In this document: one piece after another, positions 34,378 to 42,213 of the stretch
How positions within the stretch are numbered: the first letter of the stretch is position 1
Layout of the letters: each line of letters starts with the position of its first letter
Assembly: GCF_015645445.1 (NCBI RefSeq)
Contig: NZ_JADOGI010000025.1
Span: forward strand, 1 to 64,000
Source: Nonomuraea cypriaca
GTDB lineage: Bacteria > Actinomycetota > Actinomycetes > Streptosporangiales > Streptosporangiaceae
Direction: 5' to 3'
DNA: 64,000 nt
Made by a program: the position numbers and the translations under genes
The notes under the pieces: model-generated
Seen by the model: the letters and a program-made list of their open reading frames with translations, nothing else
Database searches by the model: none
What the model was told of the DNA's origin: nothing

Positions 34378-35541
34378 TCAGCCAGCGGGCTGCTGGAGGT
34401 TCGACTCCTTCTGTTCGTGTCGCTCGATCCGGGCCAGTAGGTCCTCGAGGTCGGCCGGGGTGAACTTCCATCTGAAGGGCCGAGCGGTCGCGTTGTAACG
34501 ACGCTCGAAGGTGATGAGTCGGTCTTCGACCTGGTCAAGACCAGTGAAGTCGTTGGGTGAGACGACCTTGCGCTGCACGATGGAGAAGTAGATCTCCACT
34601 TGGTTGAGCCAGGAGGCGTGCACGGGGGTGTGCACCATGACCGCGTTGGGGAACGTCGCGGTGAGCCGGTCGGCGGCGGCTTTGCCGCGGTGGGAGGAGC
34701 CGTTGTCGACGATCCAGAACACGCGCTTGGCCGAGGCGTAGGGCTCTTGGGTCATGACCTGGGTGACCAGCTCCATGAACGGGGCGATCCCGGTCTTGGG
34801 CGAGGTGCGGCCCATCACGCGGGCGGCGTGGACGTCGTAGGCGGCCAGGTAGGCCAGTGCGCCGCCGCGGTCGTAGTCGTGGTTGACGCGCATCATCCGG
34901 GCTTTGCCTGGGGGCAGGGTGGGATGGCAGCGGCAGCGGGCCTGAATGGAGGTCTTCTCATCGGCGCTGATGACGTACTCATCGTCGCCGAGCGGGAGGT
35001 CGTCCCACCGGCGCGCGTATAAGTCGAGCACGCGGGCGGCCTTGGCGGCGAACTGCGGGTCGCGGATGAAGATCCACGATTGGTGCTGCCAGGGTTTGAG
35101 CGTGTCCTCGGCCAGGATCCGGCGCACGGTGGAGGCGGAGATGGCTGCGGCCAGTCCGCGGGCGATGGCCTCGCGCGCCAGGTCAGGGCAGCTCCAGCGC
35201 GACAACGGCGCCCCGGTCTCGGCAGGTGGCCGGCAGGCCAGTGCTTTGATCTCGGCGCGCTGAAGAGGACTGAAGGTGGGTGGCCGGCCGGAGCGGGGCC
35301 GATCCGTCAAGCTCTTGATGCCATCCTGGCTGCGGTAGCGTCCTCGCCATAACCGCACGGTGTCCACCGTCACCCCACGGCGCTGGGCAATCTTGTTGCT
35401 GGAGTAGCCGTGCGCGGCATCCAGCACGATCCTGACCCGGACCACGAGCTGGTAGGCAGCGGTGTGGGAGTAGGCGATCTTCTTGAGCCGCCGCCGTTCG
35501 GAGGCGGTCAGCGTGATGGAGCGAGCACGGCAACGGGGCAC
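34378..35541 (-). CDS. IS630-family transposase
   Basis: The protein has 387 residues from ATG 35,541. The N-terminal helix-turn-helix part is LTASERRRLKKIAYSHTAA with GYSSNKIAQRRGVTVDTVRLWRGRY. The catalytic triad is visible as VISADEKTSIQAR (D), VFWIVDNGSSHRG (D) and WLNQVEIYFSIVQRK (E), the DDE layout of IS630/Tc1-mariner enzymes. The length is complete. I could not define terminal inverted repeats or a TA duplication by eye. It is the last large gene before attR and may have entered the element after it formed. Confidence 0.9.
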   Translation of the reverse strand: MPRCRARSITLTASERRRLKKIAYSHTAAYQLVVRVRIVLDAAHGYSSNKIAQRRGVTVDTVRLWRGRYRSQDGIKSLTDRPRSGRPPTFSPLQRAEIKALACRPPAETGAPLSRWSCPDLAREAIARGLAAAISASTVRRILAEDTLKPWQHQSWIFIRDPQFAAKAARVLDLYARRWDDLPLGDDEYVISADEKTSIQARCRCHPTLPPGKARMMRVNHDYDRGGALAYLAAYDVHAARVMGRTSPKTGIAPFMELVTQVMTQEPYASAKRVFWIVDNGSSHRGKAAADRLTATFPNAVMVHTPVHASWLNQVEIYFSIVQRKVVSPNDFTGLDQVEDRLITFERRYNATARPFRWKFTPADLEDLLARIERHEQKESNLQQPAG

Positions 35542-35644
35542 CGACGGTCTTTCCCTGGTCGATCTTCACGGGTAACCCGCCGACCTTGCCCGGCACATGC
35601 CAGTGGGTGCACGCGCGACACGCCCGCACGGCAAGATGGCGGTC

Positions 35645-35959
35645 ATGCCTGCGATCCCCGAGTCGACCAAGACCTCGCTGGCCCAGCGGCTCACGCTGCA
35701 CGCCAGGGAGCACTGGCCCCAACTGGTCACGGTCCATGTGCGCTACCACGGCCAGTTCGCCTACGTCGAAGGACAGCTCACCGACGGCGCCCGGCTGCCC
35801 CTGATGCGACTGCGCTACGGCGGCTCGGCCACCTACTGGGGGCTGGCTGTCCACACCCCCAGCAACGACCGCTACGAAGCCGCACCCTGGTTCACCGGCA
35901 CCCCGCAGGAAGCCCTGAACCTGGTCTGCGACCTGTACGTCACCAGCATCGACACCTGA
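35645..35959 (+). CDS. Hypothetical protein adjacent to IS630
   Basis: The protein has 104 residues from ATG 35,645 (ATG 35,636 is in frame and equally possible). It is a soluble alpha/beta sequence: ESTKTSLAQRLTLHAREHWPQLVTVHVRYHGQFAYVEGQL, then LPLMRLRYGGSATYWGLAVH and a helical end. The repeated aromatic and Tyr-Gly-Gly pattern is well composed. No family was recognised; similar ORFs are seen near transposases in actinomycetes. It is divergent from the transposase with about 100 bases between. Confidence 0.6.
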   Translation: MPAIPESTKTSLAQRLTLHAREHWPQLVTVHVRYHGQFAYVEGQLTDGARLPLMRLRYGGSATYWGLAVHTPSNDRYEAAPWFTGTPQEALNLVCDLYVTSIDT

Positions 35960-36132
35960 ACACCGACGCACGACCGACCTCAGTCCGTCAACCCCCGAGA
36001 GACTTCCCGGTCGGACCACTTAGCTACGCTGCAATCTTCTGACCGCCGCTCTGAGCAGGGTGATTTTGTAATCAAGGACTCTGCTTGCCATCGAGTGTCG
36101 GGTGGCCAGCCTCTACGGGTGCAGGGGCATTC

Positions 36133-36145
36133 GCGGGATGATCTT
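36133..36145 (+). other. Possible integrase arm-type site (right)
   Basis: GCGGGATGATCTT is identical to 522-534 and lies about 70 bp inside attR, in the same orientation. Confidence 0.3.
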
Positions 36146-36213
36146 ACGGACGATGCGGGCTGGGCATAGCGTCTGCGCAGGTCAGAGCCTGTGAGCCAGC
36201 CGTACAGTCCCCA

Positions 36214-36260
36214 CTCTCCTAAAGCGGGTGCCGCAGGTTCGAATCCTGCCGGGGGCACCA
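36214..36260 (+). other. attR: duplicated 3' end of tRNA-Arg
   Basis: It is a perfect 47-bp copy of 349-395. It contains the anticodon loop, variable region, T arm, 3' acceptor strand and CCA, but no D arm or 5' acceptor strand, so it cannot make a tRNA. It is followed by a hairpin at 36,281-36,312 that would be the tRNA's terminator after excision. Confidence 0.93.
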
Positions 36261-36280
36261 GGTTCGACCAGCAGCAAAGC

Positions 36281-36312
36281 GCCCTTGACCAGCGGAAACG
36301 GCGGTCAAGGGC
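36281..36312 (+). terminator. Hairpin downstream of attR
   Basis: GCCCTTGACC (36,281-36,290) pairs perfectly with GGTCAAGGGC (36,303-36,312), followed by TTCAT. It is the likely original terminator of tRNA-Arg on the chromosome. The following 36,313-36,585 shows no gene. Confidence 0.7.
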
Positions 36313-36585
36313 TTCATAATGTGTCCGGTGCTGTACGGCTGTGGTCGATCGATTGCGGATGATCGTGCCAAATACGTGCGCACGGCTGTGCCTCCTCCGC
36401 ACACGAGATGGTTCCCGCTTCGGCCCTCGGCCTCGCGTGTACCTCCCGGAGTGGTCCCATCGATCATAAAGAGCGTCCCTCCAGGGCTGGACGTCACCCC
36501 AAGGCATCAGAGACTCTTCAATTGGCGATCTTGAACCCCTCCGGCTTCCACGGAGGCACCTGGCACGCCGGTCTATGACGGCACA

Positions 36586-37140
36586 TCAGCGGGTGGGGAA
36601 GTGCAACCTAAGATGCTCCATGCCGAACACCCGCCGCATATCTCCCTTGATCAGGACGGGCTCAAGCACGGTGAGCACCCGCTCGATCGCGGCCTCGTCG
36701 TAATCGTCGAGCGTCGGGGTAGCCCGCAGGAACAGCGCGCCGCCCGGCAACTCGTCGACCTCCTCGAAGACACCCGCGGCCGCCAAAGCCGCCGGCCCGC
36801 CCAACCGCGCCCCCAGCGCGCCTGCACACACGGTGACCCATGAGTAGCCGCGCAGTTCCAGCTCGCAGCGCGGGATGGTGACGATGTCCACGGCGCCGAG
36901 CGCGGTCTCCAGGGGAGTCTCGTCGGTGAGGCAGTCGTCGGTGACATGGCCATAGCAGGCGCCAGTGATGGCGGCCTGTCTCTTCAGCGCCTCCGCCCAG
37001 CGCCACTGGACCTCGGGCGGATGCCGGTCGCCGGTACGCGGCACCCGCTCCACCTGGAGCTTGACCCATGGCTCGCTATCCCCGATGGGAGCGGTTACGT
37101 TGATCCACGCGGTGCCGTTGCCGGGGAAGCCCCGCTCGTC
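36586..37140 (-). pseudogene. Immunity-like protein fragment joined to RHS remnant
   Basis: The last ~185 codons of this minus-strand frame (RGFPGNGTAWINVTAPIGD to the end) are well composed. YSWVTVCAGALGARLGGPAALAAAGVFEEVDELPGGALFLRATPTLDDYDEAAIERVL resembles the immunity proteins found downstream of polymorphic toxins (Imm52-like, from memory). There is no own start codon: the frame runs upstream out of phase through the RHS toxin end. The pair looks like a deletion or frameshift product that joined the toxin tip to its immunity gene. Confidence 0.5.
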
Positions 37141-37500
37141 GAGTGGGCGTCGGTGCCGAGCTTCTTGGCGCCAGGAATGTGGTACTCCAGCACGATCTTC
37201 CCGGACGAGTAGCCCAGCAGCGCCATCCACTTGATCAGCAGCGCCGCCACATCGACCGCGCGGTTGTGTCTTGAGGCGTTGTACTTCCACGGCTTGTCGC
37301 CGTCTGCCGTTTTCGCGGCGCGCCGCGGCTTGAGCCCGTCGGGGTCGGACAGTGTGATGGGGTTGTTGGCGGCGTAGCTGTAGGGGTTGGCCCAGTCCGG
37401 CGCTTGCAGGCTCAGTACCGGGTCGGTGCTGATGAACTTGGCGATGCTGGGGTCGTAGTAGCGGGCCGATAGGTAGACCGGCCCGCTGGTCGGGCAAGGT
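37095..37500 (-). pseudogene. C-terminal remnant of an RHS-repeat toxin
   Basis: The minus strand reads PVYLSARYYDPSIAKFISTDP and NPYSYAANNPITLSDPDGLKP, the classic RHS core end, followed by about 70 residues of toxin-tip sequence (YNASRHNRAVDVAALLIKW, GKIVLEYHIPGAKKLGTDAHS) up to TAA at 37,095. The thousands of bases of an RHS shell that should lie upstream are missing: the homology begins at about 37,500 and abuts the nuclease gene on the opposite strand. The gene is therefore a stump. Confidence 0.75.
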
Positions 37501-37569
37501 CACCGCCAAGCCCGACGATACCCGGGTAACTCTGCAGGTCCCCGAGGGAAGCTACGGGACGGCGAGACA

Positions 37570-38366
37570 GTGAGATGGCGCGCCCGCACCATTGCTGCAG
37601 GCGTCAACGACGCGTGGACCACCTGGCGCACCGCCACGATCAATACCACTGGCGGCCAACCCATCCGCAGCGGAGAGCAGGCGACCCAGTCCGCTGCGGC
37701 GGCATCGCCAGATTTCCTGGATCACTTCACGACCGAGACCTGTCGGCAAGAAGGCTGGCAGGGTGGCCGAGCCGTTCTCCACAATCAATACCGGCCCTTC
37801 ACGTGGTGCTTCACCTTGACTTACGGGGTCGTCCTCATCCACACGGTCATCGTGGATGGCGTGAAGGTGAAGGTGCCTGCGGGACTCACCCAGTTCACCG
37901 CAACCACGGTGATTCTTACTCGCGTCGGGAACTACCTGGCCCAGGCCCTGGATGACTACAGCAGGCACAGCCGCGACATCGACGTCTGGTACAAGATCGA
38001 ACCCGAGGGCGTCAGCATCAACGACAACAGCATCACACTGAATGCCAACATCACGACGGCTGGCCACCCGAGTCCGGGGGTCTGTGCCGTCGATGGGGCC
38101 TCTTCCAGAACGGCATTGCGCGCGGGATGGAAATCCGCCCCCTACGCGCACTTCAAAATCAAGTCCAGTACCGCCGCCAGCTCCGGTTTCCACAATGAGG
38201 GCACTTGCAGGATAGGCACGTACATCGAAGTCGGAGGATATCTCAACGGCAAGCTCCTGAACGATGAGGACGTCGAGAACTTCGTCACAGAGCCGGAGGT
38301 GATGTGCGACACCTCCCCCAAATACACCGACCATCGCGGCGGCTGCGTCCTGGGCAGGGGAAACAG
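37570..38366 (+). pseudogene. NucA/NucB-type nuclease, 5' part (interrupted)
   Basis: The open frame from GTG 37,570 is a secreted-protein-like sequence (FTTETCRQEGWQGGRAVLHNQY, DDYSRHSRDIDVWYKIEP, PEVMCDTSPKYTDHRGGCVLG). It is cut by the ISL3 unit at 38,367. The frame continues exactly after the second target duplication at 42,214. No signal peptide is visible, so the true start may have been lost at the junction with the RHS stump. This part corresponds to the beta-rich region that precedes the nuclease domain in such proteins. Confidence 0.75.
38359..38366. repeat. Target-site duplication GGAAACAG, left
   Basis: GGAAACAG directly precedes the left inverted repeat (GGCTCTTCAC at 38,367). 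It recurs at 42,206-42,213 directly after the outermost right inverted repeat. Eight bases is the usual ISL3 duplication length. Confidence 0.9.
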
Positions 38367-38372
38367 GGCTCT

Positions 38373-39701
38373 TCACGGTTGAGGGTGTAGTCGTGGTCTG
38401 AACCCGCCTGTCTCGAGCAGGCTTCTGGCGATGTAGTTGGTGAGGTTGCGGAACCCGAGTGCTGAGCCGCGGAGGTGTTCGATGCGTCCGTTGATCGCCT
38501 CGGTGGGCCCGTTGCTGGTGCCGAGCCGGTCGAAGTAGGCGAGCACGTCGTCGGCACGCTTCTTCAGTGTCCGACCTAAAGTGACGACCTCGACAAGAGC
38601 GGCCGGGACACCCTTGCTGACCGAGTCGATCAGTGCGGTCATCAGGTCCCGGCCACGGCGGCGGTCTTCGTGGCGGTAGGCGGCGATCATCCGCTGGTAG
38701 ATGCCCCAGGTCGCCTCGACCTCGACATGCTCCTCGACGGCGAACAGCGCCCGCAGCCGGTGGATCTGCTTGTCGGTGAGCAGCCCGGCCCCGGTATGCA
38801 GCGTCCGGCGCGCGGAGTAGAGCGGGTCGTCCTTGTGGCCGCGGTGTTCGTGGATGGCCTGCTGGACCCGGCGCCGGCACCGATCGAGCGCGTCGCCGGC
38901 CAGCCGGACCACGTGGAAGGGATCCATGACCGCGACCGCGTCGGGGAGCTCCTCGGTGGTGGCGGTCTTGAAGCCGCTGAACCCGTCCATCGCGACGACC
39001 TCCACGCCGTCGCGCCAGGCGTCTGTGCGGGCGGCGAGCCAGGTCTTGAACACCTGCTTGGAGCGGCCCTCGACCATGTCGAGCAGCCGTGCCGGGCCGG
39101 TGCCGTCGCGGATCGTCGTGAGGTCGATGATGACCGTGACGTACTTGTCGCCGTGACGGGTGTGCCTCCAGACGTGCTCATCTACACCGATGACCAACAC
39201 GTTGTCGAACCGTGCCGGGTCGTCGATCAGGACCCGCTTGCCCTCGGCGAGGACGGCGTCGTTGGCGGTGTTCCACGCGACCCCGAGCCCTTCGGCGACC
39301 CGGGCGACGGTGAGGTGTCCGACCACGATCCCCTCTAGCGCCCACCGCAGCCCGCGGCGCGACAACCTGGCCCGCGGCTCAGCCGCCAGTGAGGTGTCCT
39401 GGCGCCACACGTGGCCGCAGCCGCCGCATCGGTACCGGCGGATCGTGACCAGCAGCGTCGTGGGCCGCCAGCCGAGCGGCTCGTGGGCCAGGCGCCGGGT
39501 CACGGTGTCCCGTGGGGTCCCTTCACAGCCGCAGCGGTGACACCAACGGTCGGGTTCGACGACCCGGCACGCGAGGACTGCGCGCTCGGGCTCGAGGCGC
39601 TGGCCGGTGACGACGAGCCCAAGCTCGTCGAGGCGGCAGAAGGTTGTCAGATCGGGGTGGGCGAACGCATCTAAGCGCTCGCCGACGGTGGCGTCGGGCA
39701 C
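38373..39701 (-). CDS. tnpA: ISL3-family transposase
   Basis: The protein has 442 residues. The N-terminal zinc-finger part (WCHRCGCEGTP and YRCGGCGHVW) is followed by helix-turn-helix HLTVARVAEGLGVAWNTANDAV. The DDE domain is visible at VLVIGVDEHVW (D), VEVVAMDGFSGF and DAVAVMDPFHVVRLAGD (D), and the late SNGPTEAINGRIEHLRGSALGFRNLTNY (E). It is a full-length ISL3 enzyme and starts within the element's left part. It is probably active, because the ends and the target duplication are intact. Confidence 0.93.
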   Translation of the reverse strand: MPDATVGERLDAFAHPDLTTFCRLDELGLVVTGQRLEPERAVLACRVVEPDRWCHRCGCEGTPRDTVTRRLAHEPLGWRPTTLLVTIRRYRCGGCGHVWRQDTSLAAEPRARLSRRGLRWALEGIVVGHLTVARVAEGLGVAWNTANDAVLAEGKRVLIDDPARFDNVLVIGVDEHVWRHTRHGDKYVTVIIDLTTIRDGTGPARLLDMVEGRSKQVFKTWLAARTDAWRDGVEVVAMDGFSGFKTATTEELPDAVAVMDPFHVVRLAGDALDRCRRRVQQAIHEHRGHKDDPLYSARRTLHTGAGLLTDKQIHRLRALFAVEEHVEVEATWGIYQRMIAAYRHEDRRRGRDLMTALIDSVSKGVPAALVEVVTLGRTLKKRADDVLAYFDRLGTSNGPTEAINGRIEHLRGSALGFRNLTNYIARSLLETGGFRPRLHPQP

Positions 39702-39777
39702 GTGGAGGTCTCTCAGGATGAGCGTGTAGGAGCCTTTCCCTCTGGAAACCTCGACATCTATCCCGGGACCGCCGCGC

Positions 39778-39805
39778 CAGCTACACCTTCATCTGGTGAA
39801 GAGCC
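39778..39805 (-). repeat. Internal ISL3 end (diverged)
   Basis: Read from 39,805 leftwards it gives GGCTCTTCAC followed by CAGATGAAGGTGTAG, a variant of the outer ends with one inserted base. No GGAAACAG-type duplication follows it. A further GGGTGTAGTCG-like block lies just outside (about 39,813-39,827), so two element ends may have met here. Confidence 0.75.
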
Positions 39806-39865
39806 GCTCTAGCCGCGACTACACCCCAGTCTCTGGGAGTAGGTCATCTGTCGAGGGGTCCGGGA

Positions 39866-40342
39866 TCACGGCCGATGGCGGAAGCTGATGCGCATCAGCC
39901 GGCTGTCGGCCCAGTCTTCGAGCTGAGTCGGCCGGATGGTGCCGGGGTCGTGGGGCTGATTGAGATCCGCGACGATCTCCGCCAGCACGGCCTGACGTTC
40001 AGCTGGGGCGGTGACCGGCGTGGCCCGTGCAGGCAGATCTGCGCGGATCCCGTTCTTGAGGTGGAAGGTGAAGGTGGGATTGGCGAGAAGGTTCGCATGC
40101 CAGTCGGTAGCGGCCCCGCCGGCGCCGCTACACAGGTAGGTGGTGCCCGCAGCTCGGTAGAAGAAGATCTCGATGCGGCGTGGTCGGCCGGTGCGGCGCC
40201 CCAGCGTCGTGATGTCGATGATCCGTTCGCTGGTGCCTGCGGCGGGTGTGATCTCGATGGCTCGCCGGATGTGATCGGGCAGGTGCGACAAAGACGCGTC
40301 CCGTACGGAGTCGTTCCATCCGGTCGTGTCTGGACTGCTCAT
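39866..40342 (-). CDS. Nitroreductase / deazaflavin(F420)-dependent family protein
   Basis: The protein has 158 residues from ATG 40,342, overlapping the SDR stop (ATGA). The split-barrel motif IIDITTLGRRTGRPRRIEIFFYRAAGTTYLCSGAGGAATDWHANLLANP is that of the Ddn/DUF385 family in actinobacteria, which use F420 or bind quinones. Its pairing with an SDR under a divergent TetR repressor suggests a small inducible redox or detoxification operon carried by the transposon. The substrate is unknown. Confidence 0.82.
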   Translation of the reverse strand: MSSPDTTGWNDSVRDASLSHLPDHIRRAIEITPAAGTSERIIDITTLGRRTGRPRRIEIFFYRAAGTTYLCSGAGGAATDWHANLLANPTFTFHLKNGIRADLPARATPVTAPAERQAVLAEIVADLNQPHDPGTIRPTQLEDWADSRLMRISFRHRP

Positions 40343-41121
40343 GCGGTCTCGGTCTGAAGGGCGGGCCCGAGGAGGAGTCCACCGTCGATGACGTACTCCG
40401 ACCCCGTGATGAACGACGCGTCCGATGACGTGAGGAACAGGAGAAGCCGGGTGACGTCAGTCGGCTCCCCGAGCCGGGGGATGGCAAACGGCTCGGGTGA
40501 GTAGAAGTCGGCGATTGCCGCGACTGCGCCGGCTGCTGGTTCGTGGATGAAGGAGGTCGCGATCACGCCGGGGTGGATGGTGTTCACGCGGATGTGGTCG
40601 CGGCCGAGTTCGAGCGCTGCCGTTTGGGTGAGACCGCGCACGGCCCACTTGCTGGCGACGTACGGCGCGTAGTGCGCCGTGCCGCCCAGGCCCATGGTCG
40701 AGGCGATGTTGACGATGGCTCCCCCTGTTGCGCGGCGCAGAGCGGGGGCGGCGACCTTGATGCCGAGGAAGGTCCCTGTGAGGTTGATGTCGAGGATGCG
40801 CGACCACGTGGCCTGGTCCGTCTTCTCGATCGGCGCTGGCGGGTTCTGCACGCCCGCGTTGTTGACGACCACGTTCAGGGCGCCGAAGGTGCTCTCGACG
40901 GCTAGCACAGCGGCGGACCACGAGCTCTCGTCGGTAACGTCAAGGCGGGCGAAGCGAGCGCGGGTCCCGAGCTCGTCGGCGAGAGCGGCGCCGCGTTCCG
41001 CGTCGATGTCGCCGATCATCACGTTCGCTCCCTCCGCATGAAAGGCGCGTACGTGACTCGAGCCCTGGCCGCCGGTCCCACCGGTCACGAGCACGGTCTG
41101 GTTGTCGAAGCGGGGCATCAA
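40339..41121 (-). CDS. Short-chain dehydrogenase/reductase
   Basis: The protein has 260 residues from ATG 41,121. The Rossmann motif VTGGTGGQGSSHVRAF (TGxxxGxG) is present, the NNAG element (VVVNNAGVQ), and the catalytic Ser in IVNIASTMGLGGTAHYAPYVASKWAVRG with Tyr-x-x-x-Lys (YVASK). It is a classical SDR of normal length. It is the first gene of the passenger operon, divergent from the TetR gene, with two 21-bp operators between. Confidence 0.9.
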   Translation of the reverse strand: MMPRFDNQTVLVTGGTGGQGSSHVRAFHAEGANVMIGDIDAERGAALADELGTRARFARLDVTDESSWSAAVLAVESTFGALNVVVNNAGVQNPPAPIEKTDQATWSRILDINLTGTFLGIKVAAPALRRATGGAIVNIASTMGLGGTAHYAPYVASKWAVRGLTQTAALELGRDHIRVNTIHPGVIATSFIHEPAAGAVAAIADFYSPEPFAIPRLGEPTDVTRLLLFLTSSDASFITGSEYVIDGGLLLGPALQTETA

Positions 41122-41179
41122 ATGTTCCTTCGGTACGGGGAGGAATGACCGGGATCACCAGTGATGAACGGCGGCCAGT

Positions 41180-41200
41180 GGTGAGCCAGGCGACTCACCA
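41180..41200. promoter_or_regulatory. TetR operator 1
   Basis: It is a 21-bp inverted repeat with GGTGAG and GACTCACC arms around a six-base spacer, between the SDR and TetR genes. A second site at 41,227-41,247 has the same GGTGAG-N6-GACTCRCCA pattern on the other strand. Confidence 0.7.
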
Positions 41201-41226
41201 TCTCCTCGACACTAGGTCGGCGACAG

Positions 41227-41247
41227 TGGCGAGTCAAGCCACTCACC
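41227..41247. promoter_or_regulatory. TetR operator 2
   Basis: The complement of this 21-bp site reads GGTGAG-N6-GACTCGCCA, matching operator 1 in all positions outside the spacer but one. It lies 15 bp before the TetR start (41,263). Centre spacing to operator 1 is 47 bp. Confidence 0.7.
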
Positions 41248-41262
41248 TCGTATGCTTGGCCC

Positions 41263-41907
41263 ATGAGCAGGGTCGTGACGACGTATCACCAGCGCGTCGC
41301 CCAGGAGAAGCGCGCGCTGATCGTGACGGCCGCGACCGCACTGTTTCTCGAGTTGGGCTACGACCGGACGTCGCTGGCGCGGATCGCAGAGCGCTCGGGC
41401 GTTTCGCGGGCCACCTTGTTCAAGCAGTTTCCGAGCAAAGCTGCCCTGTTCGACGCCATCGTGACCGAGTCCTGGTCGACCGCTGACGAGGAGGATCCTC
41501 CGCCAGCAGGCAACGTCGTTGACGGGCTCAGCATCATCGGTCGCCGTTACGCCGAGCTGCTAGGCCGTGCCCAGATGACCGACCTGTTCAGGATCGTCAT
41601 CGCCGAGCTACCGCGGTTCCCTGAGCTGGCCCATGCGCAGTTCTCGCACGGGAAGATGCCCTACTTCGAGTCCGTACGCAGCTATCTCCTGGCTGAGAAC
41701 GAGGCGGGAACGGTGCGGGTCGAGGACGTGGACCTCGCAGCCACCCAGTTCCTGGGCATGATCTCCAACTACGTCTTCTGGCCGACACTCCTAGTGCCGG
41801 GCTGGGAGGTGAGCGCCGAACGCGTCGCTCAGGTAGTCGACGAGGCCGTCCGCACCATCGCCGCCCGGTACGCCACGACTGGACCAGGGGCGTCCACCAA
41901 CGACTGA
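41263..41907 (+). CDS. TetR-family repressor of the passenger operon
   Basis: The protein has 214 residues from ATG 41,263. The N-terminal TetR helix-turn-helix is clear: AQEKRALIVTAATALFLELGYDRTSLARIAERSGVSRATLFKQFPSKAALFDAIV. The C-terminal ligand domain resembles TetR_C AefR-like sequences (FRIVIAELPRFPELAHAQF). It is divergent from the SDR and nitroreductase-type operon with two matching operators in the 141-bp gap, so it should repress both itself and that operon. Confidence 0.9.
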   Translation: MSRVVTTYHQRVAQEKRALIVTAATALFLELGYDRTSLARIAERSGVSRATLFKQFPSKAALFDAIVTESWSTADEEDPPPAGNVVDGLSIIGRRYAELLGRAQMTDLFRIVIAELPRFPELAHAQFSHGKMPYFESVRSYLLAENEAGTVRVEDVDLAATQFLGMISNYVFWPTLLVPGWEVSAERVAQVVDEAVRTIAARYATTGPGASTND

Positions 41908-42181
41908 GTCCGACCGACCGCGACAGAGTCCCGCCGCCACCAAAGGAGCTGATGCCTACGCAATCGAGGCCGTCGGCACCAAGGGCGTTCGCGGGGCATC
42001 CCGGGGCGGACACCGAAGGAGGGAGTCTCGATGTGTTGACCCACCTCGATCAGCCTGGCATCAGCACGGCCCAACAAGAGGTCTCAGCAGCGGGCCCAAA
42101 CTGCAAGGCTGCGCTCTCGGGATGGAAACTCCCAACGACAGCAAGAGGGGTGGCCCAAGACCCGCAAGCCCACGCCCGCAC
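41908..42181. other. Right part of the ISL3 unit without a gene
   Basis: Between the TetR stop and the right inverted repeat no gene of plausible composition is seen. The segment includes part of the outer inverted repeat from about 42,177. Confidence 0.6.
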
Positions 42182-42205
42182 CTACACCCTCATCTGTGAA
42201 GAGCC
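42182..42205 (-). repeat. Outer right inverted repeat of the ISL3 unit
   Basis: The complement begins GGCTCTTCACAGATGAGGGT and continues GTAG. It agrees with the left end at 22 of 24 positions and directly abuts the second GGAAACAG copy. Confidence 0.88.
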
Positions 42206-42213
42206 GGAAACAG
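42206..42213. repeat. Target-site duplication GGAAACAG, right
   Basis: Second copy of the 8-bp duplication (first at 38,359-38,366). Confidence 0.9.

Larger units (their letters stand above)
396..36260. mobile_element. Actinomycete integrative and conjugative element (AICE) in tRNA-Arg
   Basis: The 35.9-kb segment lies between the tRNA-Arg gene and the second copy of its 3' end. It carries the standard AICE core in one minus-strand block: tyrosine integrase, excisionase, RepSA-type initiator, SpdA-like DUF2637 protein and FtsK/TraB-type DNA translocase, with GntR and Nudix genes as in other AICEs. A defence island occupies 17.8-33.8 kb. The integrase is about 5.8 kb from attL, farther than usual. 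The 0.4-6.1 kb segment may therefore be later cargo or part of an accreted second element. One IS630-type transposase lies near the right end. Confidence 0.88.
38367..42205. mobile_element. ISL3-family transposon with passenger genes (3839 bp)
   Basis: The left end GGCTCTTCAC-N4-GAGGGTGTAG matches the complement of the right end at 42,182-42,205 in 22 of 24 positions, and an 8-bp duplication flanks the pair. A third, more diverged copy of the end ends at 39,805 and would bound a plain 1439-bp IS with the transposase alone. The mobile unit is thus an IS plus about 2.4 kb of passengers: a nitroreductase/F420-type gene, an SDR gene and a TetR regulator. The ISL3 family is known to include such transporter elements (for example ISPpu12). 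Confidence 0.85.

Noticed and set aside
36214..36260. Second tRNA-Arg gene
   Set aside because: Only the 3' half is present, with no D arm and no 5' acceptor strand, so it is an attachment site, not a gene.
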